Assembly (NCBI GenBank): GCA_017553815.1 | Contig: JAFZJT010000141.1 | Location: 1-17,789 of the forward strand | Origin: Clostridia bacterium | Lineage (GTDB): Bacteria > Bacillota_A > Clostridia > Christensenellales > CAG-138 | DNA: 17,789 nt | Direction of reading: 5' to 3' | Part shown: positions 1 through 5,607 of the stretch, piece by piece | Layout: each line of letters starts with the position of its first letter | Position numbering within the stretch: position 1 is the first letter of the stretch | The notes under the pieces: generated by a model | The model's input: the letters and a program-made list of their open reading frames with translations, nothing else | Databases searched by the model: none | Told to the model about the DNA's origin: nothing | Program-made: the position numbers and the translations under genes

Positions 1-212
1 AGCCGGGCAGACCGAGCGGGCTTGCAAAACAGCGGCAGAGCCTTGAAACGGCGTTTGCGGCGTGTGATACCGAGAGCGCCGGAGTAGTCAAAGTCGGTGA
101 TTTGATGGAGTACCTTGATAAAGCTCGAAGCACAGTCAAGGAGTACATTGATAATCATCCTGGGTTCAAACGAGATTCAAAAGGTGATGTCTTTAAGGTG
201 TCGGAAAATTAA
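1..212 (+). CDS. C-terminus of a replication-type protein with a helix-turn-helix end (5' partial)
   Basis: The frame beginning at base 3 is open from the window edge to a TAA at 210-212 and gives 69 residues. The text reads GRPSGLAKQRQSLETAF, then a segment starting GVVKVGDLMEYLDKARSTVK that looks like a winged helix or helix-turn-helix (GDLMEYL-x-KARSTVKEYI), and ends FKVSEN. A basic GRPSG linker followed by a small helix-turn-helix domain resembles the tail of RepA-like AAA ATPases that sit just before RusA genes in clostridial phages; this is inferred from memory of the family, since the ATPase core lies outside the window. The stop codon falls inside the first TGTCGG repeat of the array that follows, so the last residues (VSEN) are encoded by the repeat. 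It could instead be another HTH regulator. Confidence 0.6.
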   Translation, partial: PGRPSGLAKQRQSLETAFAACDTESAGVVKVGDLMEYLDKARSTVKEYIDNHPGFKRDSKGDVFKVSEN

Positions 213-380
213 AAAAACTATATTCCGACAGTATCAGAAAGGTGTCGGAAAATTATTTTTCGACAATTATTCGGCGGTGGTATGGTGGTGTCGGAAAATA
301 GGTGTCGGTAAACCCCTCTATAGAGGGGGTTTACCGACAACACCGATTTCCGACGCACCACCACCTGCGAAAACCGACAG
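197..380. repeat. TGTCGG/CCGACA repeat array, candidate replication origin or protein-binding array
   Basis: The 13-mer GGTGTCGGAAAAT occurs exactly three times, starting at 197, 241 and 287, so 44 and 46 bases apart. A fourth variant, GGTGTCGGTAAAC, starts at 301. The inverted form CCGACA occurs at 225-230, 334-339 and 374-379, with degenerate copies at 260-265 and 350-355. Spacing near four helical turns, both orientations, and position just after a replication-type gene are what iterons or regulator-binding arrays look like. There is no convincing gene here: the frames that cross it are composed largely of repeat sequence and lack proper ribosome sites. The function as an origin is inference. 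Confidence 0.6.
283..363. repeat. Nested palindrome inside the TGTCGG array
   Basis: The inner arms are 303-320 and 321-339 (TGTCGGTAAACCCCTCTA against its reverse complement, with one extra G on the right arm), so there is essentially no loop. Outer arms at 283-297 and 347-363 also pair (TGGTGGTGTCGGAAA, with two extra bases on the right). The result is a two-tier hairpin or cruciform about 80 bases long. It is not followed by a T-run, which argues against an intrinsic terminator. The symmetry centre, CTATAG, is AT-rich between GC blocks. It could act as DNA (cruciform, dimer binding site) or as RNA structure upstream of the resolvase gene. Confidence 0.7.
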
Positions 381-401
381 GTGAAAGGAGATTAAATCAA
401 A

Positions 402-836
402 ATGAAATTCTATGTACCGATGATACCGCCGACCGTTACGGCGCAGATGCACAAGGTAGACACGCGGGGACGAAAGCCGCGATTCTATGATCCGCCCGAG
501 CTGGTGGCGGCGAAGTCAAAGCTTGAGGCGCATCTTGCGAAGCATCGCCCCGATGCACCGATGAGCGGCCCGATCAATCTCTTCGTGATGTGGAGCTTCC
601 CTATGACCGGAGCGCATGAGAACGGTGAGTTCAAAACGAGCCGCCCGGATACGGACAATCTCCAAAAGGCGCTAAAGGACGTGATGACCAAGCTCGGCTT
701 CTGGACGGACGATGCACAAGTGGCATTCGAGCAGACTGTAAAAATGTGGTCATCAAACCCTGGATTGTTTGTTACCATAGAAGAACTGCCTAAGACTTAT
801 TCTGAATATTGGGAGGATCAATATGCAAGATATTAG
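402..836 (+). CDS. rusA: RusA-family Holliday junction resolvase
   Basis: This 144-residue protein should cut four-way DNA junctions during phage recombination and replication or before packaging. The RusA signature is clear: RPDTDNLQKALKDVM at residues 81-95 and GFWTDDAQV at 99-107. By alignment in mind with E. coli RusA, D83, D85, K89 and D104 match catalytic D70, D72, K76 and D91, so the enzyme looks intact, and its length is close to usual for the family (about 120-145). The ATG at 402 follows AAAGGAG with good spacing. Its 3' end overlaps the next gene by 14 bases, so the two are translated together. The gene lies right after the replication-type gene and repeat array, the usual place for a resolvase in clostridial phages. 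Confidence 0.93.
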   Translation: MKFYVPMIPPTVTAQMHKVDTRGRKPRFYDPPELVAAKSKLEAHLAKHRPDAPMSGPINLFVMWSFPMTGAHENGEFKTSRPDTDNLQKALKDVMTKLGFWTDDAQVAFEQTVKMWSSNPGLFVTIEELPKTYSEYWEDQYARY

Positions 837-1074
837 CCTTGAAGCATCGCAGGCGCTCAGGCGCTCGTACAAAGTGGCTTTTGAGCTCGGAGCGAAGTAT
901 GTGGCAGCCGACAGTCTCGATGCATTGCAGCGAGCCACGAACGAGAGCAATGAGCTTGCGCTTGTACCGCCTCGACCGTCAAGGGAAGCGGAGCTGCTCG
1001 ATAAGCTGCTGATTGCAACGCTCGAGTATTTAACCAGAACCTTTGAAGACCGAAAGGAGAGATCACATGGCTAA
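823..1074 (+). CDS. Small conserved-looking phage protein of unknown function
   Basis: I do not recognise this 83-residue protein. It starts at ATG 823 with GGGAGGAT just upstream, inside the end of the resolvase gene, and its own stop overlaps the next start by 8 bases. The sequence appears mostly helical (an Ala/Leu-rich middle, then EAELLDKLLIATLEYLTRTF) and has no cysteine pair, signal peptide or membrane span. The tight overlaps on both sides and good ribosome site argue that it is a real gene of the early-middle operon. Confidence 0.75.
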   Translation: MQDISLEASQALRRSYKVAFELGAKYVAADSLDALQRATNESNELALVPPRPSREAELLDKLLIATLEYLTRTFEDRKERSHG

Positions 1075-1384
1075 ATTCAACAACAGCAAAGACCTGATAT
1101 ACCGTGGTGATGTGTACGATGCTCTTATGCAGCGAGCAACGCCACTTGTAGGCGGCGGTGTAGCGACATTCGCCGTGGACTATCACGATGCGGTTGATAG
1201 TGTTCAAGCTATCGATGCGAAGCCCGTTGTAAGGGGAGAGTGGGAGATTGTGAAACGGGATATATTGGGGAACCAACTGTTTCTTTGTCCGCTTTGTGGC
1301 GAGAGTATTTGGAGATATTACACGCCGAATTATTGCATCAATTGTGGCGCAGAGATGCGTCAGAGAAGTGGAGATGGAGAATGA
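1067..1384 (+). CDS. Small phage protein with C-terminal zinc ribbon
   Basis: The product is 105 residues from ATG 1067, chosen because AAAGGAG lies 7 bases upstream; an in-frame ATG at 1043 lacks such a site. The N-terminal half (GDVYDALMQRA, then AVDSVQAIDAKPVVRGEWEI) resembles the conserved lead-in of a common Firmicutes phage family, in which a VVRGEW segment precedes a treble-clef or zinc ribbon. Here the metal ligands are C74 and C77 (CPLC) and C90 and C93 (CINC), followed by GAEM. The role of the family is unknown; binding nucleic acid or a protein partner through the zinc site is inference. It overlaps both neighbours by a few bases. Confidence 0.82.
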   Translation: MAKFNNSKDLIYRGDVYDALMQRATPLVGGGVATFAVDYHDAVDSVQAIDAKPVVRGEWEIVKRDILGNQLFLCPLCGESIWRYYTPNYCINCGAEMRQRSGDGE

Positions 1385-1695
1385 TGGATAAGTTCGGATA
1401 TGACGAAGACAAGTACAATAAGACTGCTCAAGCTATTCCCCTTCCTGGTGTGAAGCTCAAACTTATTGTTTACACGGAGAAACATTTTGCACAGTTAAAA
1501 GCAAAGCGCTTTATGATAACCGATGAATCGGGGGTTGAAACAAAACAGAATTTGTGGATCCCAAACAGGTATTTGCTTCCCGATGGCTCAATCGACTTTC
1601 GGCATGATCTGACATGGCTTTTCAATACGCCCCCCAATCGCCGCAATATCCGTTTAGCAATAAAAGAGATTGAAGAGAGGTGTAAGAATGGATAA
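1381..1695 (+). CDS. Hypothetical phage protein
   Basis: Unrecognised, 104 residues. Two adjacent start codons (1381 and 1384) overlap the stop of the zinc-ribbon gene in an ATGATG arrangement; GGAG at 1370-1373 favours 1381. The middle (VKLKLIVYTEKHFAQLKAKRF) looks like alternating strand and helix, and the end (RRNIRLAIKEIEERCKNG) is helical and basic. No catalytic motif is visible. It overlaps the regulator gene downstream by 8 bases. Overlap on both sides and a steady reading frame support it as a real gene. Confidence 0.72.
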   Translation: MMDKFGYDEDKYNKTAQAIPLPGVKLKLIVYTEKHFAQLKAKRFMITDESGVETKQNLWIPNRYLLPDGSIDFRHDLTWLFNTPPNRRNIRLAIKEIEERCKNG

Positions 1696-2098
1696 GTCGA
1701 GAGGAACTTTAACGCTTGATCAGCTCAAGAAGATCATAGATGACAGCGCCGAAAGAGCTGCCAAGAAGGTTCTAAACAGCCTGAAAGCTTCAGGAAGGAT
1801 CACCTACCATTTTTCCGACAGTTTCAAGAAGACCGAAGAACTGTTGTATCTGTACCCGAAGCTTCCCGAAGGCAATCCCGAACGTAAACGCATTGAATCA
1901 GCTTTGCAGACTATAAGGGATCATGACTACTATGGTGTCATTGAATCACGGTACTTTGATAAGATGACAATTTCCGAAATCTCGGAAATCTACGACTGCA
2001 AGTATCAGAATATCAGTAAGCAGCGAAACAAGCTCGTTAGGATGCTCGCAGCGGAGTTGTTTCCGGAAGATGTGGCCAAAGAGATCGTTCAATCGTGA
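1688..2098 (+). CDS. ArpU/sigma-70 region 4-like late transcription regulator
   Basis: This 136-residue protein begins at ATG 1688 behind GAGAGGTG. Residues 44-92 (SFKKTEELLYLYPKL, then IRDHDYYGVIESRYFD) and the helix-turn-helix at 94-120 (TISEISEIYDCKYQNISKQR) follow the pattern of ArpU/RinA-type regulators and sigma-70 region 4-like phage proteins, which switch on packaging and structural genes. The position, after the recombination genes and before lysis and terminase genes, fits late-gene control. The target promoter is not evident in this window. DNA-binding residues are predicted only from the helix-turn-helix pattern. It could alternatively be an autonomous sigma factor-like protein. 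Confidence 0.82.
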   Translation: MDKSRGTLTLDQLKKIIDDSAERAAKKVLNSLKASGRITYHFSDSFKKTEELLYLYPKLPEGNPERKRIESALQTIRDHDYYGVIESRYFDKMTISEISEIYDCKYQNISKQRNKLVRMLAAELFPEDVAKEIVQS

Positions 2099-2109
2099 GG
2101 AGGTGGAAT

Positions 2110-2541
2110 ATGAAACATGAAAGCGATCGCCATAATGATATCGTTGCTCTCGATCACTCTATCGGTGACGAGCATAATCATCAACATCAAGGCACGGAGA
2201 CGCGCGAAGAAGCGTATGATCGAGCTATTGAAGAGCTTGGAAAGCAGCTCGAACGACTTGGAGAGCTGATTGTAAATCTTACGCTCTCATTCGCTGAGTT
2301 TTTAGGGGAGTTCATCAACTCAGAGGTATTTGAAGAACTCTGCGCCCAAGTACGAGCCGCCATCATGCAGCAAAATCGTGTGATCCCAAGGCCGCCGAAG
2401 GTTATCAAGCCTACCGTCCGAGCTCCGTACATTCCGATCCTTCCCAGGGCGCGTAGCCGGTTAAATTGTCCTTGCAAGCATCGCTTTTTTATACCCAAAA
2501 CGCCGCTTGTAAGGGCTGTCGCCCTTAAACCCTATGGATGA
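2110..2541 (+). CDS. Hypothetical phage protein with acidic helical N-half and basic C-end
   Basis: The frame gives 143 residues from ATG 2110, six bases after AGGAGG (2098-2103), the best-spaced start here. Residues 1-30 are rich in His, Asp and Asn; about 32-80 form an amphipathic helix (REEAYDRAIEELGKQLERL, then LSFAEFLGEFI); the end is Pro/Arg-rich (IPRPPKVIKPTVRAP). Similar helical proteins with a basic tail often follow ArpU genes in clostridial phages, role unknown. Bases 2117-2269 also encode a membrane-type peptide in another frame, so the odd N-terminus here may be only a shadow of that peptide, with the true gene being the later part. The last 15 codons overlap a small hairpin (2511-2526). 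Confidence 0.55.
   Translation: MKHESDRHNDIVALDHSIGDEHNHQHQGTETREEAYDRAIEELGKQLERLGELIVNLTLSFAEFLGEFINSEVFEELCAQVRAAIMQQNRVIPRPPKVIKPTVRAPYIPILPRARSRLNCPCKHRFFIPKTPLVRAVALKPYG
2117..2269 (+). CDS. Possible small single-span membrane protein, overlapping in another frame
   Basis: ATG 2117 opens a 50-residue frame: MKAIAIMISLLSITLSVTSI is strongly hydrophobic, then IINIKARRRAKKRMIELLKS is a positively charged stop-transfer stretch, ending with a polar helix. This N-out/C-in single-span layout is hard to get by chance. The start lies 13 bases after the AGGAGG that also serves ATG 2110, longer than ideal. Either this is the real first gene and the other frame takes over downstream, or both are made from overlapping code. 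Location just before the holin hints at a membrane role, which is inference. Confidence 0.42.
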   Translation: MKAIAIMISLLSITLSVTSIIINIKARRRAKKRMIELLKSLESSSNDLES

Positions 2542-2655
2542 AAACTATTTGGGGGCTTTTTATGCTCATTTGCGTTGCATAAAGGGGTATTCTGTTTTTT
2601 CTGAAAACTTCTTAAACTGTAGTCATGAAAGTATAGGCTCTTGGAGGTGAGAGAT
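2542..2655. other. Short intergenic stretch before the holin, with minor dyads
   Basis: No gene is seen. The gap contains TTTATGC at 2559-2565 and its complement GCATAAA at 2577-2583 around an 11-base loop; just upstream, inside the previous gene, AAGGGC-TGTC-GCCCTT forms a 6-bp hairpin at 2511-2526. Neither is followed directly by a T-run, so neither is a good intrinsic terminator. The end holds the strong ribosome site GGAGGTGA (2643-2650) for the holin. Confidence 0.5.
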
Positions 2656-2880
2656 ATGGATAAAACTTATATCAGAAATTGGGCTAAAGCGGCGGGTATT
2701 CGCGCTTTGAGAACATTCGCTCAAACAGCATTGGCGATCATCGGCACGGCGGTGATGCTGAGCGATGTTAATTGGGGTGTACTTGCATCAACGTCTGCGC
2801 TTGCTGCGATCCTTTCGCTTTTAACCAGCGTTGTTACCGGGCTGCCGGAGGTGAAGGGAGATAAGCACAATGAGCGATGA
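2656..2880 (+). CDS. Holin, r1t-like family
   Basis: The product has 74 residues starting at ATG 2656, five bases after GGAGGTGA. Two membrane spans are visible, about 19-36 (RTFAQTALAIIGTAVML) and 41-62 (GVLASTSALAAILSLLTSVV), joined by a short turn (SDVNWG), with a charged cytoplasmic tail (KGDKHNER). The text AGIRALRTFAQTALAIIGT and LLTSVVTGLPEV matches what I know of the r1t-type phage holins of Gram-positive phages. It would form holes in the host membrane and time release of the endolysin encoded 700 bases downstream. Its stop overlaps the next gene by 11 bases. Confidence 0.87.
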   Translation: MDKTYIRNWAKAAGIRALRTFAQTALAIIGTAVMLSDVNWGVLASTSALAAILSLLTSVVTGLPEVKGDKHNER

Positions 2881-3130
2881 ACTTATCCTCGGGCTGCTTG
2901 GCTTTGTCGCAGGCCTTATCGCTGTCGTTACGCCGATTATTAAACTTAACTCCAATATCGTTAAGCTGAACACTACGCTTTCAGCTTTTCGCGTGGAGTA
3001 TGAGAAAGAGAATGCTGAGCTCAAGCTTCGTGTTGGTGAACATGGCCGCCAGATTGATACGCTTGAGAAAACGGCCATTTCGCACGATCACCGAATTTCA
3101 ACTCTCGAAAAAAGAAGTGATGCCGAGTGA
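2870..3130 (+). CDS. Membrane-anchored coiled-coil protein of the lysis cassette
   Basis: This 86-residue protein starts at ATG 2870 after AAGGGAGATAA. Residues 5-25 form one hydrophobic span (ILGLLGFVAGLIAVVTPII) and 27-82 a likely coiled coil with heptad-like hydrophobics and many charges (VEYEKENAELKLRVGEHGR, then LEKTAISHDHRISTLEK). This is the layout of XhlA-like and other small lysis accessory proteins found next to holins, but I do not recognise a specific family. Overlap with the holin and GTGA overlap with the next gene place it in the same transcript. It may assist or restrain the holin; that is inference from position. Confidence 0.75.
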   Translation: MSDELILGLLGFVAGLIAVVTPIIKLNSNIVKLNTTLSAFRVEYEKENAELKLRVGEHGRQIDTLEKTAISHDHRISTLEKRSDAE

Positions 3131-3564
3131 GAGGGCGCAAAAGCAAGTATGAGAGCGATATAAAGCCTCGATTTGATGAAATTGAGCGCTGGTGCAGCAT
3201 CGGTGCTACTGATAAGGAAATAATTGAATGCCTCGGCATAAGCAAGGATACATTTTACTCCTGCAAGAAAAAATACCCCGAATTTTCAGAGCTTATAAAA
3301 AGGGCTCGAAAGAAACCCGTCATGGAGATTAAGGCCGCGTTGCACCGAAGGGCTATTGGCTTCCAGTATGAAGAAACCGAGACCATAACCGATAACGAAG
3401 GGTTCTCACGGACTCGAAAAGTTATCAAAACCGCGCTTCCCGATCCGGCAAGCGCAATGATCCTGTTGAAGCATTGGGATAAAGAAGGTGGATGGACCAA
3501 TGATCCCGCGATGCTCGAACTTCGCAAGCGCGAAGTGGAACTCAAAGAAAAAGAAAAATGGTAA
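3127..3564 (+). CDS. Helix-turn-helix protein resembling a terminase small subunit
   Basis: The frame starts with GTG at 3127, overlapping the previous stop as GTGA; the ribosome site is weak, so translation is probably coupled. The 145 residues begin GRKSKYESDIKPRFDEIERW and carry a helix-turn-helix at about 27-52 (ATDKEIIECLGISKDTFYSC), then LHRRAIGFQYEETETI and a C-terminal PDPASAMILLKHWDKE with a charged helix. This order is seen in proteins commonly labelled terminase small subunit or Fis-like phage regulators. A P27-like small subunit sits directly before the large terminase at 5608, so this one may be a regulator, a second DNA-recognition subunit, or a relic. DNA binding is likely; the exact job is uncertain. 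Confidence 0.7.
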   Translation: MRGRKSKYESDIKPRFDEIERWCSIGATDKEIIECLGISKDTFYSCKKKYPEFSELIKRARKKPVMEIKAALHRRAIGFQYEETETITDNEGFSRTRKVIKTALPDPASAMILLKHWDKEGGWTNDPAMLELRKREVELKEKEKW

Positions 3565-3579
3565 AAGGAGGCAAAAGAA

Positions 3580-4443
3580 ATGAAATCAGTATACCCGTTT
3601 GTCGGATGGGCGTTGACCCACGTCGATCCCGTAACCAAGCTCAAATCGGCGAGCTATCCGATTTCTTCGGAGCTTGTCGGCTCTGATCCGTGGCACTATC
3701 TCTATGGGACAACGCGAACGCAGACCACAAAAGCAAATCTCAATGAGCGTTTTGAGAATTACTATAAAGATCATGGTTACACACGCGCCGAGTACGATAA
3801 GATCACGGGCAACTGGGCTGAAACCGACTACGCTACGGATTGCCAGGGGCTTTTGGATGCGTATCTCACCTATGAGTGCGGAGAAAAAACCGATTGGAAC
3901 GCAGACTACAACTACAAGTATGTTTGTGAAAGCAAGGGTGAAATCAGCAAGATCAACCGCGATTATGTTATCGGCGAGGCACTGTTTATGGCTCGCAGCA
4001 ACGGCACGATGCATCATATAGGCTGGGTATGCGGCTTTACGGATAGCAATGAGCCGCTCGTTGTCGAAGCAAGATCGCTCAAGTATGGCGTAGTCATAAC
4101 AAAGCTTTCGGCGCGCACATGGACACATCGCGGTCTTATGACAAAGAAGTTTGATTATGCGCCGCCTGAGCTTGAGCCTATCGTACTCACGCTCACAAGC
4201 CCTGTTATGGAGGGCGAAGAGATCAAGCTTCTGCAGAAGGCGCTCAACGCGCTGCATTACACGGACTTGGAAGGCAAGGCACTCGTGGAGGACGGCAAGT
4301 GCGGCATCCGCACTATGGCTGCTGTGCTGTCCTTCTCGATCGCTCATGCACCTGCAGAAGAAAAAGCTAAGCCGGTCGAGATATTCTACGGCGCGAATGG
4401 GCGCTTCCGCTTGGTACTCGAGGAAGACAAGGAGGGGCTGTGA
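3580..4443 (+). CDS. Endolysin: NlpC/P60 peptidase with C-terminal peptidoglycan-binding domain
   Basis: A 287-residue lysin from ATG 3580 behind AAAAGGAGG. The N-terminal domain (about 30-195) reads as an NlpC/P60 cysteine peptidase: the catalytic Cys is most likely C88 in ATDCQGLLDAY, the His is H146 in MHHIGW, and VVEARSLKYGVV (161-172) supplies the usual following strand. It would cut stem peptides of the host wall. Residues about 203-255 (SPVMEGEEIKLLQKALNAL, then DGKCGIRTMAAVLSF) form a peptidoglycan-binding repeat of the PG_binding_1 kind. There is no signal peptide, so export should depend on the holin upstream. A long N-terminal segment precedes the active Cys, as in related clostridial phage lysins. 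Confidence 0.9.
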   Translation: MKSVYPFVGWALTHVDPVTKLKSASYPISSELVGSDPWHYLYGTTRTQTTKANLNERFENYYKDHGYTRAEYDKITGNWAETDYATDCQGLLDAYLTYECGEKTDWNADYNYKYVCESKGEISKINRDYVIGEALFMARSNGTMHHIGWVCGFTDSNEPLVVEARSLKYGVVITKLSARTWTHRGLMTKKFDYAPPELEPIVLTLTSPVMEGEEIKLLQKALNALHYTDLEGKALVEDGKCGIRTMAAVLSFSIAHAPAEEKAKPVEIFYGANGRFRLVLEEDKEGL

Positions 4444-4444
4444 T

Positions 4445-4777
4445 ATGACGGCTTATGGTTTCAACGAAGACAAGTCAAAGCATGTGATGCCTTCGAGCGT
4501 GAAAATTGAGCTTTCCGGCGCGATTCGCAATGCGAACGAAACGATCAACCTTACGCTGGAGAATGCGGGAATGTATATGCTTGTGATTATGGTCGGCGGT
4601 CAGCGCATGAAAACGGAAGTGCTCAGCGCGATGATGAATAATGGCTCGCCTGTTGTCAGCAAGATTCTGGGCGATGACCTTTGCAGCATCAGCTCAAGTG
4701 GTTCGACACTCGCCGTTACGCTCACATACGCCGCATCCAAGTTCTCGCTTATGAGGATCAACAGCGAATGGAGCTAA
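4445..4777 (+). CDS. Small beta-rich phage protein with a YGFNEDKSK start
   Basis: The product is 110 residues from ATG 4445, just past the endolysin stop, behind AAGGAGG. It opens TAYGFNEDKSKHVMPSSVK, a phrase I associate with N-termini of clostridial phage tail or fibre-type proteins, then continues as alternating strands (INLTLENAGMYMLVIMV, then STLAVTLTYAASKFSLMRI). There is no catalytic motif, signal or clear membrane span. It could be a small virion surface or receptor-binding component, which is inference from the opening motif and the beta pattern. Its end overlaps the HNH gene by 10 bases. Confidence 0.65.
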   Translation: MTAYGFNEDKSKHVMPSSVKIELSGAIRNANETINLTLENAGMYMLVIMVGGQRMKTEVLSAMMNNGSPVVSKILGDDLCSISSSGSTLAVTLTYAASKFSLMRINSEWS

Positions 4778-5457
4778 AGAGCTTTTACAAGTCAAAAGAT
4801 TGGGAAGACTTCCGCCGTGTTATTATCTCCGAGCGCACGGCGGAAGATGGTTTTATCTACTGCAATATTTGCGGAAAGCCGATACTCAAGAAGTATGATC
4901 TCATCTTGCATCATAAGACAGAGCTGACCGATGCCAATGTGGAAGACGCGAATATAGCGTTTAATCCCGATAACATCGAGTGTGTGCATTTTGCGTGTCA
5001 CAACAAGGAGCACGGTCGATTCTCGGCAGGAACAAGCGGTTATAAGGTCGCTCCGAAAAAGGTCTATATAGTCTACGGTGCGCCCTGTTCGGGCAAATCT
5101 ACATGGGTCCGCAGCGTTGCAGGTAAGAACGATCTGATTGTTGATCTTGACAGCCTTTGGCAAGCCGTTTCTATAAATCCGAGATATGTTAAACCGGATA
5201 GATTGAAAGCCGTGGTGTTTGAGATGCGGGACAAGCTCTATGACCTTATCAAGTACCGAACGGGGAAGTGGCTTAATGCGTTCGTCATAACAGGTGGTGC
5301 ATTGCACGGAGACCGAGAGCGCCTTCAGACGCGGGTGAACGCTGATGAACTGATCTTTATTGAGGCAACGAAAGAAGAGTGCCTCGAGAGATCAAACGAA
5401 CGTAGTGACGAATGGCGCGGTTACATCGAGGAATGGTTCGAGAGCTATCAGAAGTGA
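4768..5457 (+). CDS. HNH endonuclease fused to a P-loop kinase-like domain
   Basis: The 229-residue protein starts at ATG 4768. Residues 1-85 form an HNH nuclease: zinc cysteines C32 and C35 (CNIC) and C72 and C77 (ECVHFAC), with H48-H49 (LHHKTEL), N69 and H78 (CHNKEHG) as likely active-site residues. Residues 97-229 hold a separate P-loop domain: strand KKVYIVYGAPCSGKST (Walker A, G104 to T112), then VDLDSLWQAV (D126, D128) and a later strand ELIFIEATKEECLER typical of small kinases and zeta-toxin-like folds. HNH proteins beside terminase genes often support cos cleavage and packaging. What the kinase-like half acts on is unknown. Start follows GAGGAT and overlaps the previous gene by 10 bases. 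Confidence 0.87.
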   Translation: MELKSFYKSKDWEDFRRVIISERTAEDGFIYCNICGKPILKKYDLILHHKTELTDANVEDANIAFNPDNIECVHFACHNKEHGRFSAGTSGYKVAPKKVYIVYGAPCSGKSTWVRSVAGKNDLIVDLDSLWQAVSINPRYVKPDRLKAVVFEMRDKLYDLIKYRTGKWLNAFVITGGALHGDRERLQTRVNADELIFIEATKEECLERSNERSDEWRGYIEEWFESYQK

Positions 5458-5607
5458 ACCGAAACCCTCCCCCCAGGGGTGCGCTATAAGCCCTGTAGAG
5501 GGAATGCAAAGGGAGACGGTTTCTTTCACAGCGCCGAGAAAAACGAGATTTCCCCAAAAATAGGCTGAATTTTTGAAAACTTGCATTGATTTAAGAGGTG
5601 ATCGGGG
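5458..5607. other. Non-coding gap with C-run and dyads, candidate cos site
   Basis: This is one of the two longest gene-free gaps of the window, lying between the HNH gene and the terminase small subunit, where cos sites of HK97-like phages lie. It has CCCTCCCCCCAGGGG at 5465-5479, an imperfect inverted repeat of GAAACCCTCCC (5461-5471) with GGGAGACGGTTTC (5511-5523), a CCCT-GTAG-AGGG dyad at 5491-5502, and CAAAAAT/ATTTTTG arms at 5555-5561 and 5569-5575. The cos reading is inference; genome ends are not visible. The ribosome site AGAGGTGAT for the next gene ends the gap. Confidence 0.45.

Noticed and set aside
303..339. Intrinsic terminator
   Set aside because: The hairpin is strong, but no T-run follows on either side.
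197..380. CRISPR array
   Set aside because: Repeats are only 13 bases, occur in both orientations, spacing is irregular (44, 46, 14), and no cas gene is near.
115..490. Plus-strand small open frames crossing the TGTCGG array (115-384 and 302-490)
   Set aside because: They are made largely of repeat sequence, overlap the real upstream and resolvase genes in other frames, and lack sound ribosome sites.
2609..2637. Promoter TTCTTA-17-TATAGG before the holin
   Set aside because: Match to consensus is poor, and a start about 2644 would remove part of the ribosome site at 2643-2650.
3586..4347. Minus-strand open frame of 253 codons opposite the endolysin
   Set aside because: The plus strand carries a full NlpC/P60 lysin with active residues; the antisense product is Cys/Arg-rich and featureless.
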